This document shows positions 8,458-17,508 of a stretch of 64,000 nucleotides of DNA, piece after piece. The number at the start of each line of letters is the position of its first letter. Position 1 is the first letter of the stretch. The notes beneath the pieces were generated by a model. The model ran no database searches. It was not told where the DNA came from and worked only from the letters and a program-made list of their open reading frames with translations. The stretch is from CAVYGM01 sp963768025 (GTDB taxonomy: Bacteria > Bacteroidota > Bacteroidia > Cytophagales > Spirosomataceae). Location of the stretch: the NCBI GenBank assembly GCA_963768025.1, contig CAVYGM010000006.1, positions 112,858 to 176,857 on the forward strand. Reading direction: 5' to 3'. The translations under genes and the position numbers were made by a program.

Positions 8458-11020
8458 CTTCGCCGTTTTGATTTACCAATCCTGGGAAAGAGGATTGAAT
8501 TGCCATGTGGTTGAAATAAAGATTGGAAATACTTTCGGATGCTGACAGCATGAGCGTCGTAATGGAGGCCATCAGGGTGTCCAGTTCCGCTCGGTAGAAC
8601 GTCTCCGCGTCGTACTCACAGAGGGCCGCTATGTCGGCCAATTTTATTTTGGAAGTAGCTTCAAGCACCACCTTCTGTACCTGGTTCAGTCGGTCAACAC
8701 CATTCGGGTTGGGGAGCTTGTCCAGATAAAAACAGAGCAAGTCCAAGAGGTACACCAGGGAATAAGGCGAACTGGCATCCAGCAATACCATGTCAAGGAC
8801 AGGGATAAGGCCAATCTGCAGCCGGTAGGTATTCCGAAACCGGTGCAGCAGGTGGTGGTAATTCAGCAAGGCCTCCAATAATTCATTCTCTACGTAATCG
8901 GGGTTCCTAAACACAAACGCTGACCGAATCACACTTACCCGGGAGAGAATCCGCTCGATTAATTTCCCGCATTTTAGCAGATAAAAAGCATTGTCACGCG
9001 CCATGGACTCCGAAACCGTGCCGTAGAAAGTAAACATCCGGGTATAGAGCTTATCCAGATTCTTCTGAATCAGCCGGGCATCCGGGTTGTCATCCTTAAA
9101 ATTCCGGATTTTATAAAAGCTTCCCTCAATCAAATCAATGGATCGGCCTATTTCCGGATTCCATTGGTCCCGAACGGACTTAATGGCCCGCAGGAAGAGT
9201 TCTACGGACGATCCGATAGTACCCAACCGCTTGGTGTTGATCACCAGGTCTTTGATTTCCTGAATGGGGTGTTCCAGAGGTGCTTCGTTTTCTTCATCCA
9301 CAAAACCCGGATACGTGAGGGTCAGGTGGGTCAGGGAGCGCAGGAGCACCGTAATGTGGCCGGCCTGATCTTTGCCGCCGTAGTTCTGGTTTACGCTGAG
9401 GGCGTTCAGAACTATGTTGATAAACGTATTGGTAGCCAGCACCCGTTCGCCGTAGCGCCCCACCCAAAACAGGTTGTCGGCACTTCGGCTGGGCAGGGAA
9501 CTGTGTTTGCGAGACTGGGGAGAATAGGTACCTATAATGGCCTCACGGGTCTTTTCCATTTCATCGCCCACAATCCAGGTATCCTTTGAAATTCCGCCAT
9601 ACTGATTGGAAAAACGGAAACGACCCGGTTCGGGAGAACTGCGCGTAAGGCCGCCCGGCATCACCTCGTACCCGCTATCGGTTCCGATCAGGAAGGCCCG
9701 GAGGGCCGCGAAACGCGGTTCGATACGTCCATTCACGAAGGAAGGGGTGGTCGAAAAACTCACTTCTTCCTGGGCCACGTATTGGGTGGGGTTTGCCACT
9801 ATCTCCCGTTTCAACTGTCCCACCTCCTCTTCCGATAGTGTTTTACCATAAATAGATCGTGAATTACTATCCCGATTGGATTTTTTTATGATCAACTGTT
9901 CAAGATTTTCCAGAACGTACTGCTGCTCCTTCGGTTGCCCGCACCACCAGGTAGCTACGGAGGGCAGGAGCAAATCCTGGCCCAGAAAATGCCGGCAGGT
10001 ATTCTGCATGAACGACATGAACACGTTGTTTTCCAACAGGCCAGTACCAGGTGGATTGATCACCGCCACCTTTCCGGAACGCATGGCCTGCAGGAGTCCG
10101 GGTACTCCCAATTTGGAGTCGGCGCGGAGTTCGAGGGGATCGCACCAGTGGTCATCAATCCGGCGCAGGATGATATCCACTTTGCGCAATCCTTCGATGG
10201 ATTTGAGCCAGACAAACCCATCCCGTACCAGCAGGTCTTCGCCCTGGGCCAGTATGTACCCCAGGTAGGAGGCCAGGTAGGCGTGCTCGAAATAGGTTTC
10301 GTTGTTGGGGCCGGGGGTGAGGTACACAATCGTCAGGTCTTCCTTTCCCTTCCCAAACGTCCGGGCAATGGTACCCTGGGTACTGCTAAAAAACGGGGAC
10401 AAACGGCGCACGAACAGGCTTTCGGCCAAATCCGGGAGGATTTTGCTCATGACCGTCCGGTTTTCCAGCGCGTACCCGGAGCCCGACGGTGCCTGGGTGC
10501 GGTTGTCAAGTACCCACATGCGGCCGTCAGGTCCACGGGCCATGTCGACGGCGTATTTGATCAGCTGGTGGTTGCCGGCGAGTTTTATATCGTGGGAGGC
10601 CCGCAGGAATCCCGTATTGTCATAAACAAGCTCGGCCGGGATGATCCTATTTTTTATCAGCGTTCGGGGTCCATACAGATCTTTCAGGATCAAATTCATG
10701 AGCTCAGCCCGCTGCTGTAGCCCCCGGGCTATTTCCTGCCATTCCTTCTGATGAATCAGAAATGGGATCGGATCCAGCTGCCAGGGTCGGTTCAGGCCGT
10801 CGATGCTCTCGTACACGCTATAGGTTACGCCATTTTCCTGAAGCTTGCGGATCAGTTCCTGATTCCGAACCCCCAACTCTTTCATTCCCAGCTTTTCTAG
10901 GGCCGAAAACAGAGTATTCCAATGGGGAATGAGGTCGCCTTTCCTATCCACCACTTCGTCGTAGGAATATATTTCTTTCCGATAGGCCTGTAATAACCCG
11001 ATGGAATTATCTTGTAACAT
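8447..11020 (-). CDS. Circularly permuted ATP-grasp protein fused to an alpha-E domain
   Basis: 857-residue fusion. The N-terminal ~500 residues are a circularly permuted type 2 ATP-grasp domain (TIVYLTPGPNNETYFEHAYL; MWVLDNRTQAPSG). The C-terminal ~340 residues are the all-helical alpha-E domain, opening with SLPSRSADNLFWVGRYGER. ATP-grasp enzymes join a carboxylate to an amine using ATP, so it is predicted to be a peptide or amide ligase. Gene order with a transglutaminase and DUF2126 matches the set described from comparative genomics as a predicted peptide-tagging or small-peptide biosynthesis system. Many bacteria carry the two domains as separate genes. Confidence 0.92.
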   Translation of the reverse strand: MLQDNSIGLLQAYRKEIYSYDEVVDRKGDLIPHWNTLFSALEKLGMKELGVRNQELIRKLQENGVTYSVYESIDGLNRPWQLDPIPFLIHQKEWQEIARGLQQRAELMNLILKDLYGPRTLIKNRIIPAELVYDNTGFLRASHDIKLAGNHQLIKYAVDMARGPDGRMWVLDNRTQAPSGSGYALENRTVMSKILPDLAESLFVRRLSPFFSSTQGTIARTFGKGKEDLTIVYLTPGPNNETYFEHAYLASYLGYILAQGEDLLVRDGFVWLKSIEGLRKVDIILRRIDDHWCDPLELRADSKLGVPGLLQAMRSGKVAVINPPGTGLLENNVFMSFMQNTCRHFLGQDLLLPSVATWWCGQPKEQQYVLENLEQLIIKKSNRDSNSRSIYGKTLSEEEVGQLKREIVANPTQYVAQEEVSFSTTPSFVNGRIEPRFAALRAFLIGTDSGYEVMPGGLTRSSPEPGRFRFSNQYGGISKDTWIVGDEMEKTREAIIGTYSPQSRKHSSLPSRSADNLFWVGRYGERVLATNTFINIVLNALSVNQNYGGKDQAGHITVLLRSLTHLTLTYPGFVDEENEAPLEHPIQEIKDLVINTKRLGTIGSSVELFLRAIKSVRDQWNPEIGRSIDLIEGSFYKIRNFKDDNPDARLIQKNLDKLYTRMFTFYGTVSESMARDNAFYLLKCGKLIERILSRVSVIRSAFVFRNPDYVENELLEALLNYHHLLHRFRNTYRLQIGLIPVLDMVLLDASSPYSLVYLLDLLCFYLDKLPNPNGVDRLNQVQKVVLEATSKIKLADIAALCEYDAETFYRAELDTLMASITTLMLSASESISNLYFNHMAIQSSFPGLVNQNGEDEI

Positions 11021-11065
11021 GAGTAGGGTTTAGGAATTTATTTGGTATTCGTACTACTGCTACGC

Positions 11066-14000
11066 TTACTTCGACTTCCAGGCTTGCCGCAAATCCAGCA
11101 ACGTAGGGTATTCCAGATTTACAAGTTCTACCGGAGTACCTATTTTCAAGTCCTTCTTATGCTCCGCCACAAACCGGGATACCGTTGGTGTTGTCTTCAC
11201 GGTAATGGGCAAGGCGTCGGTTTGAGAGGGGGTATGGCCGAAGTTCCAGAAACGGCTGATGCGACGCGACTCGGCCTCGTAGCTATTGACCGGATAGGTA
11301 TCAAAGCTACGCCCACCGGGGTGGGACACGAAGTAGGTACATCCGCCTAGCACGCGGTTGTTCCAGGTATCCACGATATCAAACACCAGCGGGGCATCTA
11401 CCCCGATGGTCGGATGCAGGGCCGAAGGTGGATTCCAGGCTTTGTAGCGAATTCCCGCCACGTACTCGCCCTTGGTACCTGAGCTTCGGAGCGGTACGCG
11501 ACAGCCGTTACACACCAGAATGTGCCGATCCTGCACAAAACCGCTTACTTTTACCTGCAAACGTTCCAACGACGAATCCACGAAACGGGCCGTGCCGGTG
11601 CTCGACAGCTCCTCGCCCAGCACGTGCCAGGGTTCGATCCCCAACCGGATTTCGAGCTGAATATTGTCTACGGTGATGGTGCCGTAGTGCGGGAAGCGGA
11701 ATTCGAAGAAGGGATCAAACCACGATATATCGAAGTCGTAGCCGGCATCTTTCAGATCATTCACCACGTCAATCATGTCCAGGTAGGCATAGTGGTGCAG
11801 CAGGAACCGGTCGTGCAGTTCCGTACCCCAGCGAATCAACTTTTTCTTGTAGGGCTGCTTCCAGAACTTGGCCACCAACGCCCGCACCAGCAGGCTCTGT
11901 ACCAGGGCCATGTGCTTGTGGGGCGGCATATCAAAAGCCCGGAACTCGAGTATTCCCAACCGGCCCGTGGAGGAGTCGGGGGAGTATAATTTGTCAATAC
12001 AGAATTCGGTTCGGTGGGTATTGCCGGTAATATCCACCAGCAGGTTCCTGAATATCCGGTCGGTCATCCAGAAGGGTACCTCTCCGTGTTCGGGGATTTG
12101 GTCAAAGGCGATTTCTACCTCGTAGAGCCGTTCGTCGCGGCCCTCGTCAATCCGGGGAGCCTGACTGGTGGGGCCGATAAACGACCCCGCAAAGAGGTAG
12201 CTCAACGCCGGATGGTGCTGCCAGTAGGTGATCAGGCTTCGGAGCAGATCGGGCCGCCGTAGCAAGGGACTATCAGAAGGCGTAGCGCCGCCGATGGTCA
12301 CGTGATTGCCACCGCCGGTGCCGGTATGCCGGCCATCTACCTGAAACTTTTCGGTACCAAGGCGCGACAAAAATGCTTCCTCGTACAGCGCCGTGGTGTT
12401 GTCCACGATGTCCTGCCAGGTTTTGGCCGGATGGATGTTTACTTCTATCACTCCCGGATCGGGCGAAACTACCAGCTTTTGCAGGCGGTAGTCGGATGGA
12501 GGGGTGTAGCCTTCAATCCGTACGGGTATCTGCAATTTTTCGGCGGTGGCTTCAATGGAAGCCATCAGGTCGAGGTAGTGTTCTATGTAGTCGACGGGAG
12601 GGAGGAATAAGTAGATGATTCCTTCTCTTTCTTCGATACAGATTGCCGTCCGGATGGTCTCTATTTCGAATAGAGGTTTCTTTTCTTTGGGCTCTTCTTT
12701 ACCCTCCTCTACTTTACCGTTTTTGGCGTGAGTTATATCGTAAGGAGGGGAGAGCGTCGTTTGCTGGGTTTCCTTTTCCCCTTCGTCATAGCGTTCCTGC
12801 ACGGATGCTTCGTACGTTTCGAGAGCGGGAAGTACCTCAAACATACTACGATCAAGGGGAGTCGGGGTTTTGTCTTTGGTCACAAACGGAATGGATTCCA
12901 GCGGCAGACGCACCCCCATGGGCGAGTTGCCCGGAATCAGAAAACAATGCTTCCGTCGGAACTCCCACGGCTGACTTTCCCAACCGTCAGGGGCGTGATT
13001 GCGACGAATCGGTAGCACATAGCCCACCGGATTATTCAGCCCCCTTTCCAGCAGGTGGGCCAGGGTACGTCTTTCCACTGGGTCGGAAAGATTCATTTCC
13101 AACGGATCAATATTGATGGGTACCTTGCCTTCTTCCAGCGCCCAGTAGAGCGGGTCTTCGTAAGCCGGTGAGAGCGCTTTGGCATCCACACCCAGGTACT
13201 TTATCAGTTCTTCCGCGAAGGCCTTCGCATCTTTATACGAAAAACGATTATCGGTTTCCCTGGCTATCAAGGCATCGTTTTTCCAAATATTTTTGCCATC
13301 TGTTCGCCAGTAAAGTCCGTACTGCCAGCGGGGAAAAGGCTCGCCGGGGTACCATTTCCCTTGCCCAAAGTGCAGTAATCCTCCGTGCGCAAAGCGATTT
13401 TTCAGTCGAAGGGCCAGATCATACGATAGCTTCCTCTTCAAGGTACCATCGGCCACCGAATTCCATTCGGGGGATTCGAAATCATCAATGGAAACAAAGG
13501 TAGGTTCGCCCCCCATGGTCATGCGTACATCGCCATACTGTAGGTCACGCTCTACGGTATGCCCCACATTCATCACCTGCTGCCACTGCTCTTCGGAGTA
13601 GGGCTTGGTGACGCGCGGGTCTTCGTGAATCCGGAATACCCTATTGTCAAAATCAAAGGTTACCTCACAGCGATCCATGGCCCCCGTCACGGGAGCTGCG
13701 CTACTATAATGGGGGGTGCAGCACAGGGGAATGTGCCCTTCGCCAGCAAATAGGCCCGAGGTGGGGTCAAGTCCGATCCAGCCCGCTCCGGGTAGGTAGG
13801 CCTCGGTCCAGGCGTGCAGGTCGGTGAAGTCGTTTTCCGGGCCGGAGGGGCCGTCCAGCGATTTGATATCGGGTGTCAGCTGTACCAGATAGCCCGACAC
13901 AAAGCGAGCGGCAATACCCAGTTGACGTAGAATCTGCACCAGTAGCCAGGCCGAGTCGCGGCAGGAGCCGCTACGGGTGGTAAGGGTATCCTCGCAGGAC

Positions 14001-14503
14001 TGCACGCCGGGTTCCATCCGGATGTTGTAGCCAATGTCCTGATTGAGCTGCTGGTTGAGTCGCACAAAGAAGTCGGTGGTACGGAGCTTGCCTACGAGTT
14101 GGTTGCGTTGCATCCACTCCGCCAGTTTGGGGCCTAGCTCTTCTTTTTCAAGGTAGGGTATTAACTCCCTCCTTAGATTTTCTTCGTATGTAAACGGATA
14201 TTCTTCCGCGTATTCTTCCACAAAAAAATCAAAGGGGTTAATCACCTTCATCTCGGCAATGACTTCTACTTCCAGGCTGAGATGGTCCGTCTTGTCTGGA
14301 AAAACCACCCGTGCCTGGTAATTTCCGAAGGGGTCCTGCTGCCAGTTGATGAAATGGTTCTCGGGAGAAATCTTAAACGTGTAGCCTTCTATTGGCGTGC
14401 GGGAATGTGGGGCAGGGCGCAGCCGGAAAATATGGGGGGATAGGTTGACCGAGCGATCGAACTTGTAAGAGGTTTTATGAGAAATAGCAATTTTTATAGA
14501 CAT
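11066..14503 (-). CDS. Transglutaminase-DUF2126 fusion protein (first gene of operon)
   Basis: 1145 residues, the usual size of this fusion. Residues ~1-300 are a transglutaminase (TRSGSCRDSAWLLVQ with the Cys, DLHAWTEAYLPGAGW with the His, IGLDPTSG with the Asp). The rest is DUF2126, with HTGTGGGNHVTIGGA and RTEFCIDKLYSPDSS, a domain proposed to resemble glutamine-synthetase/COOH-NH2 ligases. The ATP-grasp/alpha-E gene follows 45 bp downstream. No signal peptide. It therefore pairs a bond-breaking or transferring domain with a putative ligase in one chain. Confidence 0.92.
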   Translation of the reverse strand: MSIKIAISHKTSYKFDRSVNLSPHIFRLRPAPHSRTPIEGYTFKISPENHFINWQQDPFGNYQARVVFPDKTDHLSLEVEVIAEMKVINPFDFFVEEYAEEYPFTYEENLRRELIPYLEKEELGPKLAEWMQRNQLVGKLRTTDFFVRLNQQLNQDIGYNIRMEPGVQSCEDTLTTRSGSCRDSAWLLVQILRQLGIAARFVSGYLVQLTPDIKSLDGPSGPENDFTDLHAWTEAYLPGAGWIGLDPTSGLFAGEGHIPLCCTPHYSSAAPVTGAMDRCEVTFDFDNRVFRIHEDPRVTKPYSEEQWQQVMNVGHTVERDLQYGDVRMTMGGEPTFVSIDDFESPEWNSVADGTLKRKLSYDLALRLKNRFAHGGLLHFGQGKWYPGEPFPRWQYGLYWRTDGKNIWKNDALIARETDNRFSYKDAKAFAEELIKYLGVDAKALSPAYEDPLYWALEEGKVPINIDPLEMNLSDPVERRTLAHLLERGLNNPVGYVLPIRRNHAPDGWESQPWEFRRKHCFLIPGNSPMGVRLPLESIPFVTKDKTPTPLDRSMFEVLPALETYEASVQERYDEGEKETQQTTLSPPYDITHAKNGKVEEGKEEPKEKKPLFEIETIRTAICIEEREGIIYLFLPPVDYIEHYLDLMASIEATAEKLQIPVRIEGYTPPSDYRLQKLVVSPDPGVIEVNIHPAKTWQDIVDNTTALYEEAFLSRLGTEKFQVDGRHTGTGGGNHVTIGGATPSDSPLLRRPDLLRSLITYWQHHPALSYLFAGSFIGPTSQAPRIDEGRDERLYEVEIAFDQIPEHGEVPFWMTDRIFRNLLVDITGNTHRTEFCIDKLYSPDSSTGRLGILEFRAFDMPPHKHMALVQSLLVRALVAKFWKQPYKKKLIRWGTELHDRFLLHHYAYLDMIDVVNDLKDAGYDFDISWFDPFFEFRFPHYGTITVDNIQLEIRLGIEPWHVLGEELSSTGTARFVDSSLERLQVKVSGFVQDRHILVCNGCRVPLRSSGTKGEYVAGIRYKAWNPPSALHPTIGVDAPLVFDIVDTWNNRVLGGCTYFVSHPGGRSFDTYPVNSYEAESRRISRFWNFGHTPSQTDALPITVKTTPTVSRFVAEHKKDLKIGTPVELVNLEYPTLLDLRQAWKSK

Positions 14504-14858
14504 ACTACGACGATTATTATTTATTTGGCAAAAATTCGGCTTATCAGAAGATTATTCTTAGTTCTGACCTTAAAAGAACGCATTAAGTTGGTAAAAAAAA
14601 ATGAGACTAGGGCATTCCAGGGACGAATTAATATTCGAAAGGAGGTCGGCTCCTACCTGTCCTACCGTGAAAATTAGAGCCTTTTGGCCGGTATTTTATA
14701 AAAAATAATTGTCATTGCAACTTTTTTATTCACATCCGCGTATATGATATTACAATTGAACATTTACTCAATTTATATTTAAACTAAAACACAAGAAGCT
14801 TACCCTATGCCCCAAACGTTTTACCTGTTTTACTCTAAACTGTTAACTTTTCAAACGA
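14504..14858. other. Divergent intergenic region, 355 bp
   Basis: AT-rich region between the minus-strand operon and the S41 protease gene, so it should hold both promoters. I could not place a convincing TTTG/TAnnTTTG pair for either. A short open frame on the plus strand (14,477-14,677) has no family features and I do not accept it as a gene. Confidence 0.4.
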
Positions 14859-16310
14859 ATGAATATAGGTAAAAAACTTAGCCACCTTGGTTTTGCGATG
14901 CTTGTTCTGTTCGCCGTCAGCTGCAAACAGGACGTTATTGAACCCACCTCTCCGCTGGCCACCGACCCATTGGCTACCAACAGCAGTCAGTTCAGCAATA
15001 TCAACGATTGGGTATACGAAGTCATGCAGGATGCTTACTTCTGGTCGAGCAATTTGCCCGTTAAAACTGCGCTTTCCAACAGTCAGAATCCTTCTGATTT
15101 TTTTGAGAAACTCATTTACAATAGATCCACCGTTGACCGTTTCTCGGGAATTACGGACGATATCGCCAGCCTGCAAAAGGAATTCAATGGGATTAGCAAA
15201 ATCTACGGTATCCAGTACCAGCTTTCCTACGTGGATCAATCCCAATCCAACATCGGGTTGTTCCTGAGCTACGTGGTAAAAGGAAGCCCCGCTGAGGCCG
15301 CCGGACTTAAGCGCGGTGATATTATTCTAAAAGTAAATGGACAGTCACTCACCAACAGCAACTACGCGACGCTGCTCCGTAGTGGCGACAACGTGAACTT
15401 CACCTTGGGTACCCTGAACGGCACTTCGTTCGAAGCGGACAACTCCAAGACCTTCAACCTTACCAAAGCCGAGGTAACCGAGAATCCCGTTGGATTTTCC
15501 CGGGTTATTGATAAATCGAAATATGGCAAGAAGATCGGCTATCTGGTCTATACCGGATTTGTGCCGGGTGCGTCCAAGGAATTTGACAACCAACTCCGGC
15601 AGGTTTTCGGTGAGTTCAAGGCTCAGGGCGTAAATGAATTGGTGCTGGACTTTCGCTTTAATGGAGGTGGCTACATTAGCTCGGCCGAAACGCTGGCGTC
15701 CCTTATCGGGAAAAACATTTCGACTTCCAAGGTATTTTATAAAGAACAGTGGAATCAGCAGTATACCGACTACTATAAAAAGCAGAATGGCCCCAACGCC
15801 CTGGATCACGCTTTCTTGAACGAAGCAAATAACATCGGCGCGAACTTAGATCGGGTGTTTGTGCTTACCTCCCACAGCACCGCCTCAGCCAGCGAATTGG
15901 TGATCAATGGTCTGAAACCCTATATGTCGGTGATTACAGTGGGCGACAATACCTACGGCAAGAATTTGTTCGGAACGCTGGTGGATGATGATAAAAAACG
16001 GTGGAACTGGGGTGTGTACGTGATGCTGGGCCAAACGGCCAATGCAAACGGGGAATCCGACTATGGAACCGTGAACGGAATAGCCCCATCCTACAAGGTA
16101 GACGACACCGTTATCCCCTTCCAGGCCTTCGGCGACGACAATGAAACCTTATTTAAGAAAGTACTTACCGTAATGGGAGTACCTAGTAGCACCGGTAACC
16201 GGGTAGGAGTTACAACAAAAGTGGAGCCGCTTTCTGATGGTTTCCTGAAAGAAAATTTACAAACACTTGAAAAACCCATGATTCAAGATTTTGAACTGAA
16301 TCGCAAATAA
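14859..16310 (+). CDS. S41 family peptidase, lipoprotein with PDZ domain
   Basis: 483-residue C-terminal-processing-type serine protease, anchored by a lipid: the signal peptide ends in the lipobox FAVSC (Cys ~22). A PDZ domain lies near residues 130-180 (GSPAEAAGLKRGDIILKVNG). The S41 core shows LVLDFRFNGGGY, the nucleophile Ser in the TASASE motif, and the general-base Lys in YGKNLFG. Its substrates are probably periplasmic or surface proteins. It is transcribed divergently from the transglutaminase operon; a link to it is only positional. An intrinsic terminator follows. Confidence 0.93.
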   Translation: MNIGKKLSHLGFAMLVLFAVSCKQDVIEPTSPLATDPLATNSSQFSNINDWVYEVMQDAYFWSSNLPVKTALSNSQNPSDFFEKLIYNRSTVDRFSGITDDIASLQKEFNGISKIYGIQYQLSYVDQSQSNIGLFLSYVVKGSPAEAAGLKRGDIILKVNGQSLTNSNYATLLRSGDNVNFTLGTLNGTSFEADNSKTFNLTKAEVTENPVGFSRVIDKSKYGKKIGYLVYTGFVPGASKEFDNQLRQVFGEFKAQGVNELVLDFRFNGGGYISSAETLASLIGKNISTSKVFYKEQWNQQYTDYYKKQNGPNALDHAFLNEANNIGANLDRVFVLTSHSTASASELVINGLKPYMSVITVGDNTYGKNLFGTLVDDDKKRWNWGVYVMLGQTANANGESDYGTVNGIAPSYKVDDTVIPFQAFGDDNETLFKKVLTVMGVPSSTGNRVGVTTKVEPLSDGFLKENLQTLEKPMIQDFELNRK

Positions 16311-16342
16311 TCTATTTTTGATTTTCATGGCTAATAGATAAT

Positions 16343-16374
16343 AAAAGGATTGGGCAATTGCCTGATCCTTTTTT
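16343..16374 (+). terminator. Intrinsic terminator after the S41 peptidase
   Basis: AAAAGGAT and ATCCTTTT pair, and the inner GGCAATTGCC is itself a perfect palindrome. A T-run follows directly. Confidence 0.85.
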
Positions 16375-16484
16375 GTTTGATTCCCCTTGCATTCACCGTT
16401 TTTTTTCAAAATTTGCCCTTCCAAAAGCCCCGGATATTGAAATGGGGGGCGGGATATAAAACTATCCTTCGCCGGGCGCTGTTT

Positions 16485-16517
16485 TGAAGGAGGCCCACCC
16501 ATTGGGCCTTCATTTTT
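16485..16517 (+). terminator. Hairpin with T-run upstream of the SDR gene
   Basis: GGCCCA and TGGGCC pair around CCCAT, with GAAG/CTTC extending the stem past a two-base bulge, then CATTTTT. It may be a second terminator or a leader structure, 28 bases before the next start codon. Confidence 0.5.
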
Positions 16518-16544
16518 CGCACATTTTTTCAACCTAATTTTACC

Positions 16545-17258
16545 ATGACCGAAACACAAAAAGTCGCCTTCGTAACGGGCGGATCAAAGGGCATCGGCTA
16601 CGGCGTAGCTGAAGTACTCATAAAGGCAGGAATTAAGGTAGCGATCACAAGCCGCTCGCAGGAGGCCGCCGACCAGGCAGCCGCTTCTCTAAATGCAATT
16701 CAGGATGGATATGCCCTCGGAATCGAATCTGATGTTCGTAGCCTCGCCTCCCAGAAAGAAGCCGTGCAACAGGTTCTTGATAAGTGGGGACAACTGGACT
16801 ATTTCATTGCCAACGCGGGTATTGGGCATTTTGCCCCCATTCAGGAAATGACCGACGAGCAATGGCACGAAACCATTGACATCAACCTGACGGGCGTTTT
16901 TCACAGCGCCAAGGCATCCCTGCCTGCCCTCAAAGAGTCAAAGGGGTACTTCATTAGCATAGCCAGCCTGGCGGGTACAAACTTTTTCCCGGCCGGTGCG
17001 GCTTACAATGCCAGCAAATTCGGTCTGGTAGGTTTCTCGCAAGCCATGATGATGGATGTGCGCCAGGATGGCATCAAGGTTACGACCATCATGCCCGGCT
17101 CCGTAGCCACCCACTTCGCCGACCATACCCCAAGTGAAAAAGACGCCTGGAAAATCCAGCCCGAAGACATCGGGCAGATTGTGCTGGATCTAGTACGGAT
17201 GCCAGCGCGGACCCTGCCCAGCAAGGTAGAGGTGCGGCCTTCCATGCCACCGAAGTAA
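16545..17258 (+). CDS. Short-chain dehydrogenase/reductase (3-ketoacyl-ACP reductase-like)
   Basis: Classical SDR of 237 residues. The cofactor motif TGGSKGIG is at residues ~11-18, NAGIG near 90, the catalytic Ser in ISIASLAG, and Tyr154/Lys158 in YNASK. It is an NAD(P)H-dependent reductase of a ketone or alcohol; the substrate is not evident. It stands alone between two intrinsic terminators. Confidence 0.9.
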   Translation: MTETQKVAFVTGGSKGIGYGVAEVLIKAGIKVAITSRSQEAADQAAASLNAIQDGYALGIESDVRSLASQKEAVQQVLDKWGQLDYFIANAGIGHFAPIQEMTDEQWHETIDINLTGVFHSAKASLPALKESKGYFISIASLAGTNFFPAGAAYNASKFGLVGFSQAMMMDVRQDGIKVTTIMPGSVATHFADHTPSEKDAWKIQPEDIGQIVLDLVRMPARTLPSKVEVRPSMPPK

Positions 17259-17283
17259 TACAGTACAGCTTTTTCAATCAACT

Positions 17284-17320
17284 AGCGCCGATCCCATCTG
17301 GGTTCGGCGCTTCTTTTTTG
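17284..17320 (+). terminator. Intrinsic terminator after the SDR gene
   Basis: AGCGCCGA pairs with TCGGCGCT around a loop that includes a further CCCA/TGGG pair; TTCTTTTTT follows. Confidence 0.88.
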
Positions 17321-17508
17321 TCCGGCAAAAGAGAGTCGCCAGGCAGTTCATGGGTCGTTTTTGGAGTTTTTGAAAAAAAATACGAATAAAAGTGGGATTT
17401 TTTTTGCTGATATGCCTCTGACTTAAATGACGACGGGAAATGTTTCGCGAATAAACCAGCGGGAAGCTAGCCCTGAAAGCAAATCCTAAACTCTTAATTC
17501 TTAACTCC

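Noticed and set aside
9935..10720. Plus-strand open frame of 261 codons inside the ATP-grasp gene
   Set aside because: The minus-strand ATP-grasp protein is clearly conserved over the same bases; the antisense frame has no recognisable domain.
14477..14677. Small plus-strand frame of 66 codons between the transglutaminase operon and the S41 gene
   Set aside because: It begins inside the transglutaminase gene, has an AT-driven composition and no family similarity.
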